A stretch of 64,000 bases of DNA from Lachnospiraceae bacterium UBA7199 (GCA_002490775.1 DKUR01000063.1:66850-130849), one strand, 5' to 3'. Positions 8,978-19,311 are shown, counted from the first letter of the stretch. Program-made: numbers and translations. The notes: generated from the letters alone by a model not told the origin.

Positions 8978-10069
8978 ATGAAAAGAAGCTTTTATGAGAA
9001 AACAAAATTATTTTTTATAAATATGGGGAAATATCATAAGTTTTTAAGGATACCTGCGATTATTGGCCTGGCTGTCAGTATGCTTTCCCATAGAATTTGT
9101 CTGTATTTTAAAACAGGTACCAAACGGTTTGCATGTACTGTTTTTGTTTTGTTGTGTTTTATGGTGGGAAATAGTTTTGCCTACCCTGTTTTTCAGGAGG
9201 AAAATGGATTCATTTCCGGCGGAGAAAAAGAAGCAGAGGTAGTGGCAGTTGCAGATTCTAATATTTCGCTGGTGGATGAACAGCAAATTGAATATGAAAA
9301 TATAAAAGTTCTGGATGACGAGGATGTGGTGGACGGATATGGCGACAGCCAGTTTCATGACATGAAAAACGTGGACAAGTATTTTCTTGATGAGATTCTT
9401 GAAGAAAATGAAATTTTACAACCTTTGAAAGCTGCAGAGCAGGCCGAAATGGAACCAGCGCCAGAGGCCGCAGCAGATCAGCCTCAATTTGATGCCAAAG
9501 ACTGGAGACTGGTACTAATTAATAAGCAGCATCCCATACCGGAAGATTATTCTTTTTCTCTGGGGATGATTAAAACCATTAAAGGGGATATGGAGTGTGA
9601 TGAGAGGATCATAGAGGATCTGCTGCAGATGATGCAGGCAGCAAGCGAGGATGGAGTAACCCTTGCAATCTGTTCTCCTTATCGTGATTTGAGTTATCAG
9701 GAATATCTTTTTAACAGGAAAATAAGAGCTTATATGAAAAATGGAATGTCCTATATGGAGGCTTACAGTATATCTTCTCAGGCAGTAACAGTTCCTGGGG
9801 CAAGTGAGCATCAGATAGGGCTGGCAATTGATATTATATCTGATACATATTTAACACTGGATGAAGGATTTGCAGAGACAAGCGCAGGGATTTGGCTTTC
9901 ACAGCATTGTGCTGAGTACGGGTTTATTCTTCGTTATCCCAAAGGAAAGGAAGCTATTACAAGTATTGAATTTGAACCGTGGCATTTCCGGTACGTGGGA
10001 AAGGATGCAGCAGAGGTGATCATGGACGAAGGTCTTTGTCTGGAAGAATTTTGGGATAAATATTTGTAA
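8978..10069 (+). CDS. membrane-anchored VanY-type D-alanyl-D-alanine carboxypeptidase
   Basis: Predicted zinc DD-carboxypeptidase (peptidase M15B) that trims the terminal D-Ala from peptidoglycan stem peptides outside the membrane. About 363 residues: an N-terminal region with a hydrophobic helix near residues 45-62 (TVFVLLCFMVGNSFAY), an acidic linker, then the catalytic domain from about residue 170. Visible signatures are SPYRDLSYQEYLF, the zinc motif SEHQIGLAIDI (SxHxxGxAxD type) and EFEPWHFRYVG. ATG 8978 was chosen over 8942 because AAGGA lies 10 bases before it. tgt follows after 14 bases, probably on the same transcript, although the functions are unrelated. Confidence 0.9.
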   Translation: MKRSFYEKTKLFFINMGKYHKFLRIPAIIGLAVSMLSHRICLYFKTGTKRFACTVFVLLCFMVGNSFAYPVFQEENGFISGGEKEAEVVAVADSNISLVDEQQIEYENIKVLDDEDVVDGYGDSQFHDMKNVDKYFLDEILEENEILQPLKAAEQAEMEPAPEAAADQPQFDAKDWRLVLINKQHPIPEDYSFSLGMIKTIKGDMECDERIIEDLLQMMQAASEDGVTLAICSPYRDLSYQEYLFNRKIRAYMKNGMSYMEAYSISSQAVTVPGASEHQIGLAIDIISDTYLTLDEGFAETSAGIWLSQHCAEYGFILRYPKGKEAITSIEFEPWHFRYVGKDAAEVIMDEGLCLEEFWDKYL

Positions 10070-10083
10070 TTCAGGAGGAAAGT

Positions 10084-11217
10084 ATGTACCGGCTGTTAAA
10101 ACAGGAAGGAAGAGCAAAACGGGGAGAGTTTACCACTGTCCACGGTGTAATACAGACACCTGTCTTTATGAATGTAGGGACAGTAGCGGCAATAAAAGGG
10201 GCTGTGTCTACAGAAGATTTGGAGCGGATCAATACACAGGTAGAGTTGTCTAACACCTATCATTTACATGTAAGGCCCGGAGACAAGATTGTAAAACAGC
10301 TTGGAGGTCTTCATAAATTTATGTCATGGAACAAACCAATTCTTACAGATTCTGGAGGTTTTCAGGTTTTTTCCCTGGCAGGACTTAGAAAAATCAAAGA
10401 AGAAGGAGTATATTTTAATTCCCATATTGATGGACGCAAGATTTTTATGGGGCCGGAGGAAAGTATGCAGATTCAGTCTAATCTGGCGTCCACTATAGCT
10501 ATGGCCTTTGACGAATGTCCTTCAAGTCTGGCAGACCGGACTTATGTACAGGCATCTGTTGAGAGGACTACAAGGTGGCTGGAACGATGTAAGCAGGAGA
10601 TGAACCGCCTTAATCATTTAGAAGATACTATAAATAAAAATCAAATGTTATTTGGAATTAATCAGGGTGCAATTTTTGCAGATATCCGGGTGGAACATGC
10701 CAAGCAGATTGCTCAGATGGGACTGGATGGGTATGCCATAGGAGGGCTGGCGGTTGGAGAAAGCCACCAGGAGATGTATTACATTATTGAAGAAACAGTT
10801 CCTCATCTGCCCAAAGATAAACCAGTTTATCTGATGGGAGTAGGTACTCCTGCCAATATTTTGGAAGGTGTGGAACGGGGAATAGATTTCTTTGACTGTG
10901 TTTATCCCAGCAGAAATGGACGACATGGGCATCTTTATACCAATCATGGAAAAATTAATCTGTTTAATGCAAAGTATGAATTAGATGAGCGTCCAATTGA
11001 AGAAGGGTGCGGCTGTCCGGCGTGCCGCAGGTATTCACGGGCATATATCAGACATTTGCTGAAAGCAAAAGAGATGCTTGGAATGCGGCTGTGTGTTTTG
11101 CATAATCTTTATTTTTATAATAAAATGATGGAGGAAATTCGTGATGCGTTAGATCAGGGAGAGTTTGCTGCTTACAAGAAAAGGAAGCTGGAAAGCATGA
11201 TGAATGAGAACCCATAA
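10084..11217 (+). CDS. tgt: queuine/preQ1 tRNA-ribosyltransferase
   Basis: Exchanges guanine-34 for preQ1 in tRNAs with GUN anticodons, the committed step of queuosine modification. The 377-residue protein shows the family motifs: TPVFMNVGTVAAIKG, LSNTYHLHVRPG, LTDSGGFQVFSL with the active-site Asp near residue 90, AFDECPS, YAIGGLAVGE, FDCVYPSRNGRHG with the nucleophilic Asp, and a C-terminal zinc site CGCPAC...CVLHN. The ribosome site AGGAGG is 6 bases before the start. Other queuosine genes are not in the window; yajC follows 83 bases later, the usual tgt-yajC order. Confidence 0.97.
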   Translation: MYRLLKQEGRAKRGEFTTVHGVIQTPVFMNVGTVAAIKGAVSTEDLERINTQVELSNTYHLHVRPGDKIVKQLGGLHKFMSWNKPILTDSGGFQVFSLAGLRKIKEEGVYFNSHIDGRKIFMGPEESMQIQSNLASTIAMAFDECPSSLADRTYVQASVERTTRWLERCKQEMNRLNHLEDTINKNQMLFGINQGAIFADIRVEHAKQIAQMGLDGYAIGGLAVGESHQEMYYIIEETVPHLPKDKPVYLMGVGTPANILEGVERGIDFFDCVYPSRNGRHGHLYTNHGKINLFNAKYELDERPIEEGCGCPACRRYSRAYIRHLLKAKEMLGMRLCVLHNLYFYNKMMEEIRDALDQGEFAAYKKRKLESMMNENP

Positions 11218-11233
11218 CAAAAAATGCTTGTCT

Positions 11234-11261
11234 TTGAACAGCTTATTGTGTATTATATATT
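11234..11261 (+). promoter_or_regulatory. promoter candidate before yajC
   Basis: TTGAAC (11234-11239), a 16-base spacer and TATATT (11256-11261), 39 bases before the yajC ATG. It would allow yajC to be expressed apart from tgt. Confidence 0.4.
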
Positions 11262-11300
11262 TTAGACTTATTGAGTAAATTAAATCAGGAGGAAAGCTAA

Positions 11301-11615
11301 ATGGGCATGTTATTGTCAGCAGAGGCTGGTGCTGCGGCTGGCGGCGGTATTATAATGATAGTATATATTGTACTGATTTTTGCATTTATTTACTTTTTTA
11401 TGATTCGTCCTCAGAAAAAAGAGCAGAAAAAGATGGCAGCAATGTTATCCACATTGGAAGTAGGTGACTGTGTACTTACAAGCAGTGGCTTTTATGGTAT
11501 TATTATTGATATTACAGACGATACAGTGATCGTAGAGTTTGGTAATAACAAGAATTGCCGTATTCCCATGCAGAAATCTGCAATTTCACAGGTTGAAAAA
11601 GCAGATGCAGAATAA
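11301..11615 (+). CDS. yajC: preprotein translocase accessory subunit YajC
   Basis: Small single-pass membrane protein of the SecDF-YajC complex that assists protein export. The 104 residues contain one transmembrane helix at about 15-34 (GGIIMIVYIVLIFAFIYFFMI) directly followed by the family signature RPQKKEQKK and the conserved LEVGDCVLTSSGFYGII segment. AGGAGG lies 7 bases before the start. secD and secF are not in the window. A small hairpin with a short T run follows at 11632-11657. Confidence 0.95.
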   Translation: MGMLLSAEAGAAAGGGIIMIVYIVLIFAFIYFFMIRPQKKEQKKMAAMLSTLEVGDCVLTSSGFYGIIIDITDDTVIVEFGNNKNCRIPMQKSAISQVEKADAE

Positions 11616-11631
11616 ATTTAAAGTTGGAAGT

Positions 11632-11657
11632 AGGGCGCAGATAATGCGCCTTATTTT
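11632..11657 (+). terminator. weak rho-independent terminator after yajC
   Basis: GGCGCA (11634-11639) pairs with TGCGCC (11645-11650) across a 5-base loop, followed by TTATTTT. The stem is short, so termination may be partial and leuB could receive read-through. Confidence 0.55.
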
Positions 11658-11708
11658 GTATCTAAATATTTTATATATACAAAGTAATAACGGAAATGGA
11701 GACAGATC

Positions 11709-12794
11709 ATGAGATTAAATATTGTATGTATACCAGGAGACGGTATCGGCCCTGAAATCGTGGCAGAAGCAAAGAAGATTCTTGATAAGGTGGCTTTGAT
11801 TTATGGACATGAAATGAATTATAAGGATGTATTGATGGGGGGAGCTTCTATAGATGCCTATGGAGTTCCGCTGACGGATGAGACTATTGCCGCCGCAAAG
11901 GCAGCAGATGCAGTGCTTATGGGATCAATTGGCGGTGATACCACAACTTCTCCCTGGTATAAGCTGGCACCAAATTTACGACCGGAAGCCGGACTGCTGG
12001 GCATTCGCAAGGCATTAAATTTATTTGCCAATTTAAGGCCGGCAGTGCTTTATGAAGAATTGGCAGATGCCTGTCCATTGAAAAAAGAAATCAGCAGTGC
12101 AGGATTTGATATGATGATCATGCGTGAACTGACAGGAGGACTATATTTTGGCGAGCGGCATACCACTGAGGAAGGCGGTGTCCGCAAGGCTGTTGATACA
12201 CTTTCTTATGATGAAAAAGAGATTCGGAGAATTGCCATAAAGGGATTTGATATTGCCATGAAGCGTAAGAAAAAGGTAACAAGTGTGGATAAGGCAAATG
12301 TTCTGGATTCTTCCAGATTATGGCGTAAGGTAGTGGATGAGGTTTCAGCGGATTATCCTGAGGTTACCTTAGAGCATATGCTGGTTGATAACTGTGCTAT
12401 GCAGCTTGTGAAGGATCCGGCACAATTTGATGTGATTTTAACTGAAAATATGTTTGGGGATATTCTTTCCGACGAGGCAAGTATGGTGACCGGCTCTATT
12501 GGAATGCTGGCTTCTGCATCATTAAATGACAGTAAATTTGGATTGTATGAGCCAAGTCATGGTTCTGCTCCGGATATTGCAGGTAAGGGGATTGCAAATC
12601 CTATAGCAACTATCTTATCCGCTGCCATGATGCTGCGCTTTTCCTTTGATTTGGATAAAGAAGCCTTGGCAATTGAAAATGCGGTGAAAAGTATTTTAAA
12701 GAAAGGGTATCGTACCATTGATATCATGACAGAAGGCTGCCATCAGGTGGGCTGTAAGGAGATGGGTGATTTACTGGCAGATGAAATTAATTAA
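11709..12794 (+). CDS. leuB: 3-isopropylmalate dehydrogenase
   Basis: Third step of leucine synthesis: NAD-dependent oxidative decarboxylation of 3-isopropylmalate. The 361-residue protein has the normal length, with [12 protein letters not shown] at the N-terminus, [17 protein letters not shown], the substrate-binding [15 protein letters not shown] and the metal-binding [24 protein letters not shown] region. It is separated from leuC and leuD, which lie 36 kb further on, an uncommon split. Its 3' end overlaps the next gene, a membrane protein, by 14 bases. Confidence 0.97.
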   Translation: MRLNIVCIPGDGIGPEIVAEAKKILDKVALIYGHEMNYKDVLMGGASIDAYGVPLTDETIAAAKAADAVLMGSIGGDTTTSPWYKLAPNLRPEAGLLGIRKALNLFANLRPAVLYEELADACPLKKEISSAGFDMMIMRELTGGLYFGERHTTEEGGVRKAVDTLSYDEKEIRRIAIKGFDIAMKRKKKVTSVDKANVLDSSRLWRKVVDEVSADYPEVTLEHMLVDNCAMQLVKDPAQFDVILTENMFGDILSDEASMVTGSIGMLASASLNDSKFGLYEPSHGSAPDIAGKGIANPIATILSAAMMLRFSFDLDKEALAIENAVKSILKKGYRTIDIMTEGCHQVGCKEMGDLLADEIN

Positions 12795-14370
12795 AAAAAA
12801 TTTGTTTTGGATTTTGTTTGTTGTCATGGCAGTGTATTATGGATATCGAATGTTTGTCCTTACGCCCTGGTATGATGAACTTTATACTTATTATTATTTT
12901 ATCAGCAAGGGACCTTTGTATGCTGCGATTCACTGGCCGCTTCCTAACAATCATGTAGGATATTCAGTGCTTTCTGCTTTTCTTGATTTTTTGGGGAACT
13001 CCTACATAGGGCTTCGAGGCGTTTCCTATTTATCTGCACTGGCAAATATGTACCTTCTTTACCGGATTGCAGGAAAATATATGAAAGAACAGATGGCGCT
13101 TGGTACAGTGATTTTATACATATCCATGAATCTCGTGAATCAGCTTGCAGTGCAGGGAAGGGGATATACCCTTGGAATCACCTGCTTTTTAACAGCATGG
13201 CTTTGTATGATTCAAATTTGCACGTTAAAACAGGCCGGAAAGAAGTATTATGTGATCTATGCTGCTGCATTGATCCTTGGGCTATATACCGTTTCAAGCA
13301 ACGTATACTGGGTGGTGCCGCTTTGCCTTGCAGGAGGATGTTATCTGCTGATTTGCGGGATGAGTGAAAGCAGGGAGAATACATGTCCTGTCAGAAAAAC
13401 AGAAAGTATACGCAGATTGTTTCAATTAGTACTTGCTTCTTTGACAGCAGCAATTGTAACTGTCATACTTTATATGTCTATTTGGGTGTCTATTGGTTCC
13501 AATCTGCTGGTGAAGGATGAAACATGCAGCTATTATGGCATGGGACATGTACAGATGATCTTAAAAGCACCTTTTGAAGCAATCCGAAAAGGAATGGAAT
13601 ACATGCTGGCAACTCCTTATATTCAGAGTGAAGAACGAGCTGGGTTTGCAGGGAGGCTTTTTGAATGGATTGTTACTTTAACAGGGTATTATTATAATTC
13701 TCTTTCTTTGGTAATGATGCTGGTATGGGGTTTAGGAACTGCGTTTTTAATTTACAGGCTGGTCAGGGAAATCCAGAAAGAAGAAAGACGTCATATGCAT
13801 TTATATTTGGTTCTTCTTCTGGAAATTATCCTAATTCCGGTTTTTCTGCTGATACAGTGCAAACGTCCTTATTACAGGGTATTTACCTATGGCGGGATAT
13901 TATTGGCAATGCTCCTGGGCGTATTAATGGAAAATGGGGTAGGATTGATACAGTCCAGGTTTTTTAAAGAAAAAAGCGCAAATGGAGTTTATTCAGTTCT
14001 ACTTTTAGCGATTACATTATTTGGAGTAAAATGTATCGGCTTTTCAGATTATAATAACCAGTATGGGTTGAATGAATATGAAATTCAGGATGCATTTGCA
14101 CATGGGAACATGGAAGCACAGGAAAATTTTTGTGTTACAGACTGTAATCAGGAGTATCTTCTTTATTTTCTTTATCATATTCGATGTGAAAATAGGGAAA
14201 TAGAGGGGGCAGATGTGGTTCTTTTGGATAAGAGAATGACAGATCCTGAATTTGATGAGATGGTTTGGGAATTTTATGCTTATTATGATTCGATTCCCTG
14301 GGACTATCTGGAGCAGAATATGAAGCCATCCTATGAAAATGAAAATTATATTTTATATACAAAAAACTAA
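12781..14370 (+). CDS. polytopic membrane protein, GT-C glycosyltransferase-like
   Basis: A 529-residue protein with about ten hydrophobic helices. After the first helix it has [11 protein letters not shown], an acidic motif in the first extracytoplasmic loop as in GT39/PMT-type (GT-C) transferases that use polyprenyl-phosphate sugars. That family would glycosylate a wall polymer or protein outside the membrane, but substrate and donor cannot be read from sequence. ATG 12781 gives a typical basic start (MKLIKKN); a GTG at 12766 with AAGGAG 4 bases before it is the alternative. It overlaps leuB by 14 bases, which implies translational coupling to an amino-acid gene with no evident functional link. 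Confidence 0.6.
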   Translation: MKLIKKNLFWILFVVMAVYYGYRMFVLTPWYDELYTYYYFISKGPLYAAIHWPLPNNHVGYSVLSAFLDFLGNSYIGLRGVSYLSALANMYLLYRIAGKYMKEQMALGTVILYISMNLVNQLAVQGRGYTLGITCFLTAWLCMIQICTLKQAGKKYYVIYAAALILGLYTVSSNVYWVVPLCLAGGCYLLICGMSESRENTCPVRKTESIRRLFQLVLASLTAAIVTVILYMSIWVSIGSNLLVKDETCSYYGMGHVQMILKAPFEAIRKGMEYMLATPYIQSEERAGFAGRLFEWIVTLTGYYYNSLSLVMMLVWGLGTAFLIYRLVREIQKEERRHMHLYLVLLLEIILIPVFLLIQCKRPYYRVFTYGGILLAMLLGVLMENGVGLIQSRFFKEKSANGVYSVLLLAITLFGVKCIGFSDYNNQYGLNEYEIQDAFAHGNMEAQENFCVTDCNQEYLLYFLYHIRCENREIEGADVVLLDKRMTDPEFDEMVWEFYAYYDSIPWDYLEQNMKPSYENENYILYTKN

Positions 14371-14378
14371 ACAAAAAA

Positions 14379-14430
14379 CAAGGTTTGTGTCAGCGCCGCA
14401 ATCACAAACTTGAAAAATAAGAAGCGGCGC
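14379..14430 (+). ncRNA. candidate H-type pseudoknot in the ilvD leader
   Basis: Two interleaved inverted repeats are seen. Stem 1 pairs CAAGGTTTGTG (14379-14389, one bulged G) with CACAAACTTG (14403-14412). Stem 2 pairs GCGCCGC (14393-14399) with GCGGCGC (14424-14430), a perfect 7 bp. The order A-B-A'-B' with loops of 3, 3 and 11 bases, the last A-rich, fits a classical H-type pseudoknot. It ends 7 bases before the ilvD AGGAG site, so folding could control ribosome access. I do not recognise it as a named riboswitch class. Confidence 0.55.
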
Positions 14431-14445
14431 AGAAATGAGGAGAAG

Positions 14446-16116
14446 ATGAGAAGTGATAATGTGAAGTCCGGTATACAGCAGGCCCCTCATAGAAGTCTGT
14501 TTAATGCACTTGGTTTTACGGAAGAAGAGATGAAAAAGCCTATGGTGGGAATTGTCAGTTCCTATAATGAGATTGTACCGGGGCATATGAACTTGGATAA
14601 AATTGTAAATGCAGTAAAGCTGGGAGTGGCACAGGCAGGCGGTGTCCCGGTGGTATTTCCTGCGATTGCAGTCTGCGATGGGATTGCAATGGGACATGTG
14701 GGTATGAAATATTCCCTTGTAACAAGAGATTTAATTGCTGATTCTACAGAATGCATGGCACTGGCACATCAGTTTGATGCCCTTGTTATGGTGCCTAATT
14801 GTGATAAAAATGTGCCAGGGCTTTTGATGGCGGCAGCAAGAATTAATGTACCTACTGTTTTTGTTTCCGGAGGGCCTATGCTTGCAGGGCATGTTCATGG
14901 CCAAAAAAGAAGCCTTTCCTCTATGTTTGAGGCTGTAGGCTCCCATGCTGCTGGAAAAATGACAGAAGATGAAGTGAGAGAATTTGAGGAAAAGGTATGT
15001 CCAACCTGCGGCTCCTGTTCTGGTATGTATACAGCAAATTCCATGAACTGCCTGACAGAGGCATTAGGCATGGGGCTTAAAGGAAATGGAACGATTCCGG
15101 CTGTCTATTCAGAAAGAATTAAGCTTGCAAAACATGCAGGTATGGCGGTGATGGAATTATACCGGAAGGATATCCGGCCAAGAGATATTATGACAAAGGA
15201 TGCAATTTTAAATGCGCTTACGGTGGATATGGCCCTTGGCTGTTCTACAAATTCCATGCTGCATTTACCGGCAATTGCTCATGAAGTAGGCTTTGATTTT
15301 GACATTGCATTTGCAAATGAGATCAGTGAAAAAACGCCTAATTTGTGTCATCTTGCACCAGCAGGTCCTACTTATATGGAGGACTTAAATGAGGCAGGCG
15401 GCGTCTATGCAGTGATGAAGGAGCTTTCTGATGCAGGACTTTTAAATACAGGATGTATGACTGTGACAGGAAAAACAATTGGAGAAGTAATTGAAGGGGC
15501 AGTCAATAAAAATCCTGAAGTGATAAGGCCGCTTGATCATCCATATTCAGCAACTGGCGGACTTGCAGTGCTTAAGGGAAATCTGGCGCCTGATGGCAGT
15601 GTGGTAAAGCGTTCGGCAGTGGTGGCAGAAATGATGGTTCATGAAGGCCCCGCAAGGGTATTTGACTGTGAAGAAGATGCAATCAGTGCCATCAAAGGCG
15701 GAAAGATTGTAGAAGGGGATGTGGTAGTGATTCGTTATGAGGGACCAAAGGGCGGACCTGGTATGCGTGAAATGCTGAATCCCACTTCAGCGATTGCTGG
15801 TATGGGGCTTGGAACAAGTGTGGCTCTTATTACAGACGGTCGTTTTTCAGGGGCATCCAGAGGCGCCTCTATTGGCCATGTTTCACCAGAAGCAGCAGTG
15901 GGCGGCCCGATTGCACTGGTGGAAGAAGGAGATATTATCAGCATTAATATTCCAGAAATGAAATTAAATGTAAAGGTTTCTGATGAGGAAATGAAAGCCA
16001 GGGCGCTAAAATGGCAGCCCAGAGAGCCGGAAGTTACCAGTGGCTATCTGGCACGATACAGAGAAATGGTTACCAGTGGAAATAGAGGAGCAATTCTTGA
16101 AATTCCTAAAAAATGA
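14446..16116 (+). CDS. ilvD: dihydroxy-acid dehydratase
   Basis: Dehydrates 2,3-dihydroxy-isovalerate and 2,3-dihydroxy-3-methylvalerate to the keto acids leading to valine, leucine and isoleucine; an iron-sulfur enzyme. The 556-residue protein has family hallmarks [42 protein letters not shown] and [18 protein letters not shown] (cluster cysteines), plus [22 protein letters not shown] near the C-terminus. ATG 14446 was chosen because GAGGAG sits just upstream and the protein then begins MRSDNVKSG; the longer frame would start inside the leader pseudoknot. ilvB follows after 32 bases in the same operon. Confidence 0.97.
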   Translation: MRSDNVKSGIQQAPHRSLFNALGFTEEEMKKPMVGIVSSYNEIVPGHMNLDKIVNAVKLGVAQAGGVPVVFPAIAVCDGIAMGHVGMKYSLVTRDLIADSTECMALAHQFDALVMVPNCDKNVPGLLMAAARINVPTVFVSGGPMLAGHVHGQKRSLSSMFEAVGSHAAGKMTEDEVREFEEKVCPTCGSCSGMYTANSMNCLTEALGMGLKGNGTIPAVYSERIKLAKHAGMAVMELYRKDIRPRDIMTKDAILNALTVDMALGCSTNSMLHLPAIAHEVGFDFDIAFANEISEKTPNLCHLAPAGPTYMEDLNEAGGVYAVMKELSDAGLLNTGCMTVTGKTIGEVIEGAVNKNPEVIRPLDHPYSATGGLAVLKGNLAPDGSVVKRSAVVAEMMVHEGPARVFDCEEDAISAIKGGKIVEGDVVVIRYEGPKGGPGMREMLNPTSAIAGMGLGTSVALITDGRFSGASRGASIGHVSPEAAVGGPIALVEEGDIISINIPEMKLNVKVSDEEMKARALKWQPREPEVTSGYLARYREMVTSGNRGAILEIPKK

Positions 16117-16148
16117 AATTGTAAAGCTTTAATGAGGAGGATTGGCAA

Positions 16149-17828
16149 ATGCAGCTTACAGGTGCGGAAATTGTAGTTGAATGCTTAAAGGAACAGGGTG
16201 TGGATACCGTGTTTGGATATCCCGGCGGAACAATCTTAAATGTGTATGATGCTTTATATAAACACAGCGGAGAAATCAACCATATTTTGACATCCCATGA
16301 ACAGGGGGCGGCTCACGCAGCAGACGGATACGCACGTGCAACAGGAAAGGTTGGTGTGTGTCTGGCCACCAGCGGTCCAGGGGCAACGAATCTGGTTACA
16401 GGAATTGCAACTGCATATATGGATTCTGTTCCGATAGTGGCAATCACATGTAATGTAAATCTGCCCCTGCTTGGAAAGGATTCTTTCCAGGAGGTAGATA
16501 TTGCCGGGATCACAATGCCTATTACAAAGCATAATTACATTGTAAAAGATATTTCTAAACTGGCAGATACGATAAGAAAAGCATTTGCTATTGCCAGAGA
16601 AGGAAGGCCCGGGCCTGTGCTTGTAGATATTACAAAAGATGTGACAGCGAATACTTACGAGTATGAAAAACAGGAAATTTTCGTATTGGATGCTATTCAA
16701 AAATATACAGATCAGGATATTTTGGAAGCAGCAGAATTGCTGAAAGAAGCCCAAAAGCCCTTTATTTATGTAGGCGGCGGTGCAGTCTTATCAGGCGCCT
16801 TTCAACAAGTGCGTGAACTGGCAAGGAGGATAGATGCACCTGTCTGTGATACCTTGATGGGAAAAGGGGTTATGGACGGACATGATGAGCGCTATACGGG
16901 GATGATTGGTATGCATGGAACGAAAGCCTCTAACCTGGGAGTAAGTGAATGTGATCTTTTGATTGCTTTAGGGGCAAGGTTTTCCGACAGAGTAGTAGGA
17001 AATGCATCTAAGTTTGCTTCAGATGCCAAAGTACTGCATATTGATATTGACGCAGCGGAAATTAACAAAAATATTAAAACAACAGTTTCTGTAGTTGGTG
17101 ATTTAAAAGAAATTCTTGAAAAGATCAATCAAGAGATACCTGAATTGGAACACAAAGAATGGAATGCGCATATCAATGAATTAAAGGAAAAGTATCCGCT
17201 TAATTATGATAACAGTGAGCTATCCTGTCCTTTTATCATGGAAGAGATTGACAAAGCAACGGAAGGAAAGGCAATTATTACGACAGATGTAGGGCAGCAT
17301 CAGATGTGGGCAGCCCAGTACTACAAATATTCAGAGCCCAGAACCTTTTTATCATCAGGAGGCCTTGGCACGATGGGATATGGTCTGGGAGCATGTATTG
17401 GAGCTAAAATGGGCAGACCGGATAAGGTTTGTATTAATATAGCTGGTGATGGATGTTTTCGTATGAATATGAATGAGCTTGCAACAGCATCCAGGTATCA
17501 GATTCCGATTATTGAAGTGGTTATCAATAATCATGTACTGGGAATGGTAAGGCAATGGCAGACATTGTTTTATGGAAAGCGCTATTCACAGACAGTTTTA
17601 AATGATGGTGTTGATTTTTGCATGGTAGCTAAAGGGCTTGGATGCGAAGCAATCCGCGTAACAAAAAAAGAGGAAGTTGCTGATGCAGTTAAAAGGGCAA
17701 TTGAGATGAAAAAGCCAGTGCTGATTGACTGCATGATTCCTGAAGATGACAAGGTATTCCCTATGGTGCCGGCAGGAGCGCCAATTAGTGAAGTATTTGA
17801 CGCAACGGATTTGGAAGAGAAAAAATGA
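16149..17828 (+). CDS. ilvB: acetolactate synthase large subunit (first copy)
   Basis: Thiamine-diphosphate/FAD enzyme that condenses pyruvate with pyruvate or 2-oxobutyrate, the first common step of branched-chain amino-acid synthesis. The 559-residue protein has VFGYPGGTILNVYDALY, the catalytic glutamate in TSHEQGAAHAADGYAR, SGPGATNLVTGIATAYMDSVP and the cofactor motif GDGCFRMNMNELATA. The specificity tryptophan is present in GMVRQWQ (residue 470), unlike the second copy at 42.9 kb. No small-subunit gene adjoins it. GAGGAGG precedes the start, and its stop overlaps the next gene by ATGA. Confidence 0.95.
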   Translation: MQLTGAEIVVECLKEQGVDTVFGYPGGTILNVYDALYKHSGEINHILTSHEQGAAHAADGYARATGKVGVCLATSGPGATNLVTGIATAYMDSVPIVAITCNVNLPLLGKDSFQEVDIAGITMPITKHNYIVKDISKLADTIRKAFAIAREGRPGPVLVDITKDVTANTYEYEKQEIFVLDAIQKYTDQDILEAAELLKEAQKPFIYVGGGAVLSGAFQQVRELARRIDAPVCDTLMGKGVMDGHDERYTGMIGMHGTKASNLGVSECDLLIALGARFSDRVVGNASKFASDAKVLHIDIDAAEINKNIKTTVSVVGDLKEILEKINQEIPELEHKEWNAHINELKEKYPLNYDNSELSCPFIMEEIDKATEGKAIITTDVGQHQMWAAQYYKYSEPRTFLSSGGLGTMGYGLGACIGAKMGRPDKVCINIAGDGCFRMNMNELATASRYQIPIIEVVINNHVLGMVRQWQTLFYGKRYSQTVLNDGVDFCMVAKGLGCEAIRVTKKEEVADAVKRAIEMKKPVLIDCMIPEDDKVFPMVPAGAPISEVFDATDLEEKK

Positions 17829-19225
17829 AAAGCTATGTTTTAAAAGGAACTGGTTTAGGATTATTAATTATATTGTTGTCATTGATTGCAATGTACTTAG
17901 GGCTGGCATATTATTATGCAGATGGCTTTAGTTACAATACATGGATTAACGGGGTGTACTGCACTGGAAAGAGTGTGAATGAAGTCAATGATGAGCTTTT
18001 AAAACGGTTCGACTACAAAGGGCTTACCATTACTGACGGTGATGGTAAGTCTTATACTATTTTACCGGAAGAGGTAGCTTTATCCTTTGATTTTAACGAA
18101 GTCCTAAATATTTATCTGGAACGCCAGAATCCCTATTTATGGATTGATAATCTGATAGGAGATACAGGTGAAAAGACCTTGGAGCCAGTTGTGGAATATG
18201 ATAGGGCAGCTTTTGAGGAAAAGATAAGCAGGTTTGCATTTTTTCAAGAAAGGGCAGCGGAAAAAGGAATTGTAGAAATTTTAAAAGGAGAGCAGGGATA
18301 TTATCTGGTAGATGGCTGCAGTCAAATTTTAAACGAAGAAAAAACAAAAGAACTTATCAGGGAAGCTTTTGAAAGAGGTGAAGAAAAGCTTGATCTTATT
18401 CAGGCTGGTTGTTATGAAGATCTTCCCATGACAGAAGAAATGAGGCAGAAACTGGTAATATGGGAAAAAATAAAAACTTATCAGGATTGCGGCATTGTTT
18501 ATCAGTTCGGTGAGGAGAGCTTTCCGATTGATGCCAGTGTTGTCTGTGATTTTATTAAGATAGATGAATCTGGAAATTTTGTAATGGATGAAGCCGGAAA
18601 TTTATGTACAGATGAAGAAAAAGTTTATGAATTTATAGACCAACTTGCAGATGAATATGATACAGTAGGCGGGATGCGTCAGTTTCAGGCTACCCGCGGA
18701 GAGATTATCACTGTGGAAGGCGGGATCTATGGGAACAAAATAGATCGTGAAGCAGAAAAAGAATATTTGCTGCAGGCCTTTTTGGAAAACAAAAGAGAGG
18801 TTCATGAGCCAACCTATCTTCAAATGGCAAGGAACCAGGGGAAGGATGATATTGGAGACACTTACATAGAAGTGGATATGACCAATCAGATGATGTACTA
18901 TTATGAAAACGGAGAACTTAAAATAGAAACGCCGGTAGTTACTGGGAATACTTCTTTAAGACGGGGAACTCCTACAGGCACCAACTATGTATATAATAAG
19001 CAAAGAAACAGAGTGCTTAAGGGTGCAGATTATGAAAGCCCGGTAAAATACTGGATACCAGTAAAAGGAGCAATCGGTATTCATGATGCTTCCTGGAGAA
19101 GTAATTATGGGGGCGAAATCTATAAGACCAACGGTTCGCATGGATGCATCAATACACCCCTTGATAAAGTTTCTGAATTATATGATATGGTTGAAATCGG
19201 AACGCCGTGCATAATGTTTTACTAA
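17825..19225 (+). CDS. L,D-transpeptidase with N-terminal peptidoglycan-binding region
   Basis: Predicted YkuD-type enzyme that forms 3-3 crosslinks in peptidoglycan or attaches proteins to it. The 466 residues comprise an N-terminal signal/anchor helix (about 8-28), a region resembling the PG_binding_4 domain of clostridial L,D-transpeptidases (about 40-230) and a C-terminal catalytic domain from about 340. The catalytic signature is IGIHDASWR followed by GSHGCINTPLD with the active Cys near residue 438. The start overlaps the ilvB stop (ATGA), so a wall enzyme is translationally coupled to a biosynthetic gene. A promoter for serC lies immediately downstream. Confidence 0.92.
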   Translation: MKSYVLKGTGLGLLIILLSLIAMYLGLAYYYADGFSYNTWINGVYCTGKSVNEVNDELLKRFDYKGLTITDGDGKSYTILPEEVALSFDFNEVLNIYLERQNPYLWIDNLIGDTGEKTLEPVVEYDRAAFEEKISRFAFFQERAAEKGIVEILKGEQGYYLVDGCSQILNEEKTKELIREAFERGEEKLDLIQAGCYEDLPMTEEMRQKLVIWEKIKTYQDCGIVYQFGEESFPIDASVVCDFIKIDESGNFVMDEAGNLCTDEEKVYEFIDQLADEYDTVGGMRQFQATRGEIITVEGGIYGNKIDREAEKEYLLQAFLENKREVHEPTYLQMARNQGKDDIGDTYIEVDMTNQMMYYYENGELKIETPVVTGNTSLRRGTPTGTNYVYNKQRNRVLKGADYESPVKYWIPVKGAIGIHDASWRSNYGGEIYKTNGSHGCINTPLDKVSELYDMVEIGTPCIMFY

Positions 19226-19230
19226 ATCAG

Positions 19231-19259
19231 TTGACTAAAGTGTTATTAAAGTTTAAAAT
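19231..19259 (+). promoter_or_regulatory. promoter of serC-serA
   Basis: TTGACT (19231-19236), a 17-base spacer and TAAAAT (19254-19259). The predicted start near 19266 leaves a 46-base leader before serC. Confidence 0.65.
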
Positions 19260-19311
19260 ATTTTCCAGATGTCTTTAGAAAAGGGGAAACCATAAACAGG
19301 AGGAGAAAAAA

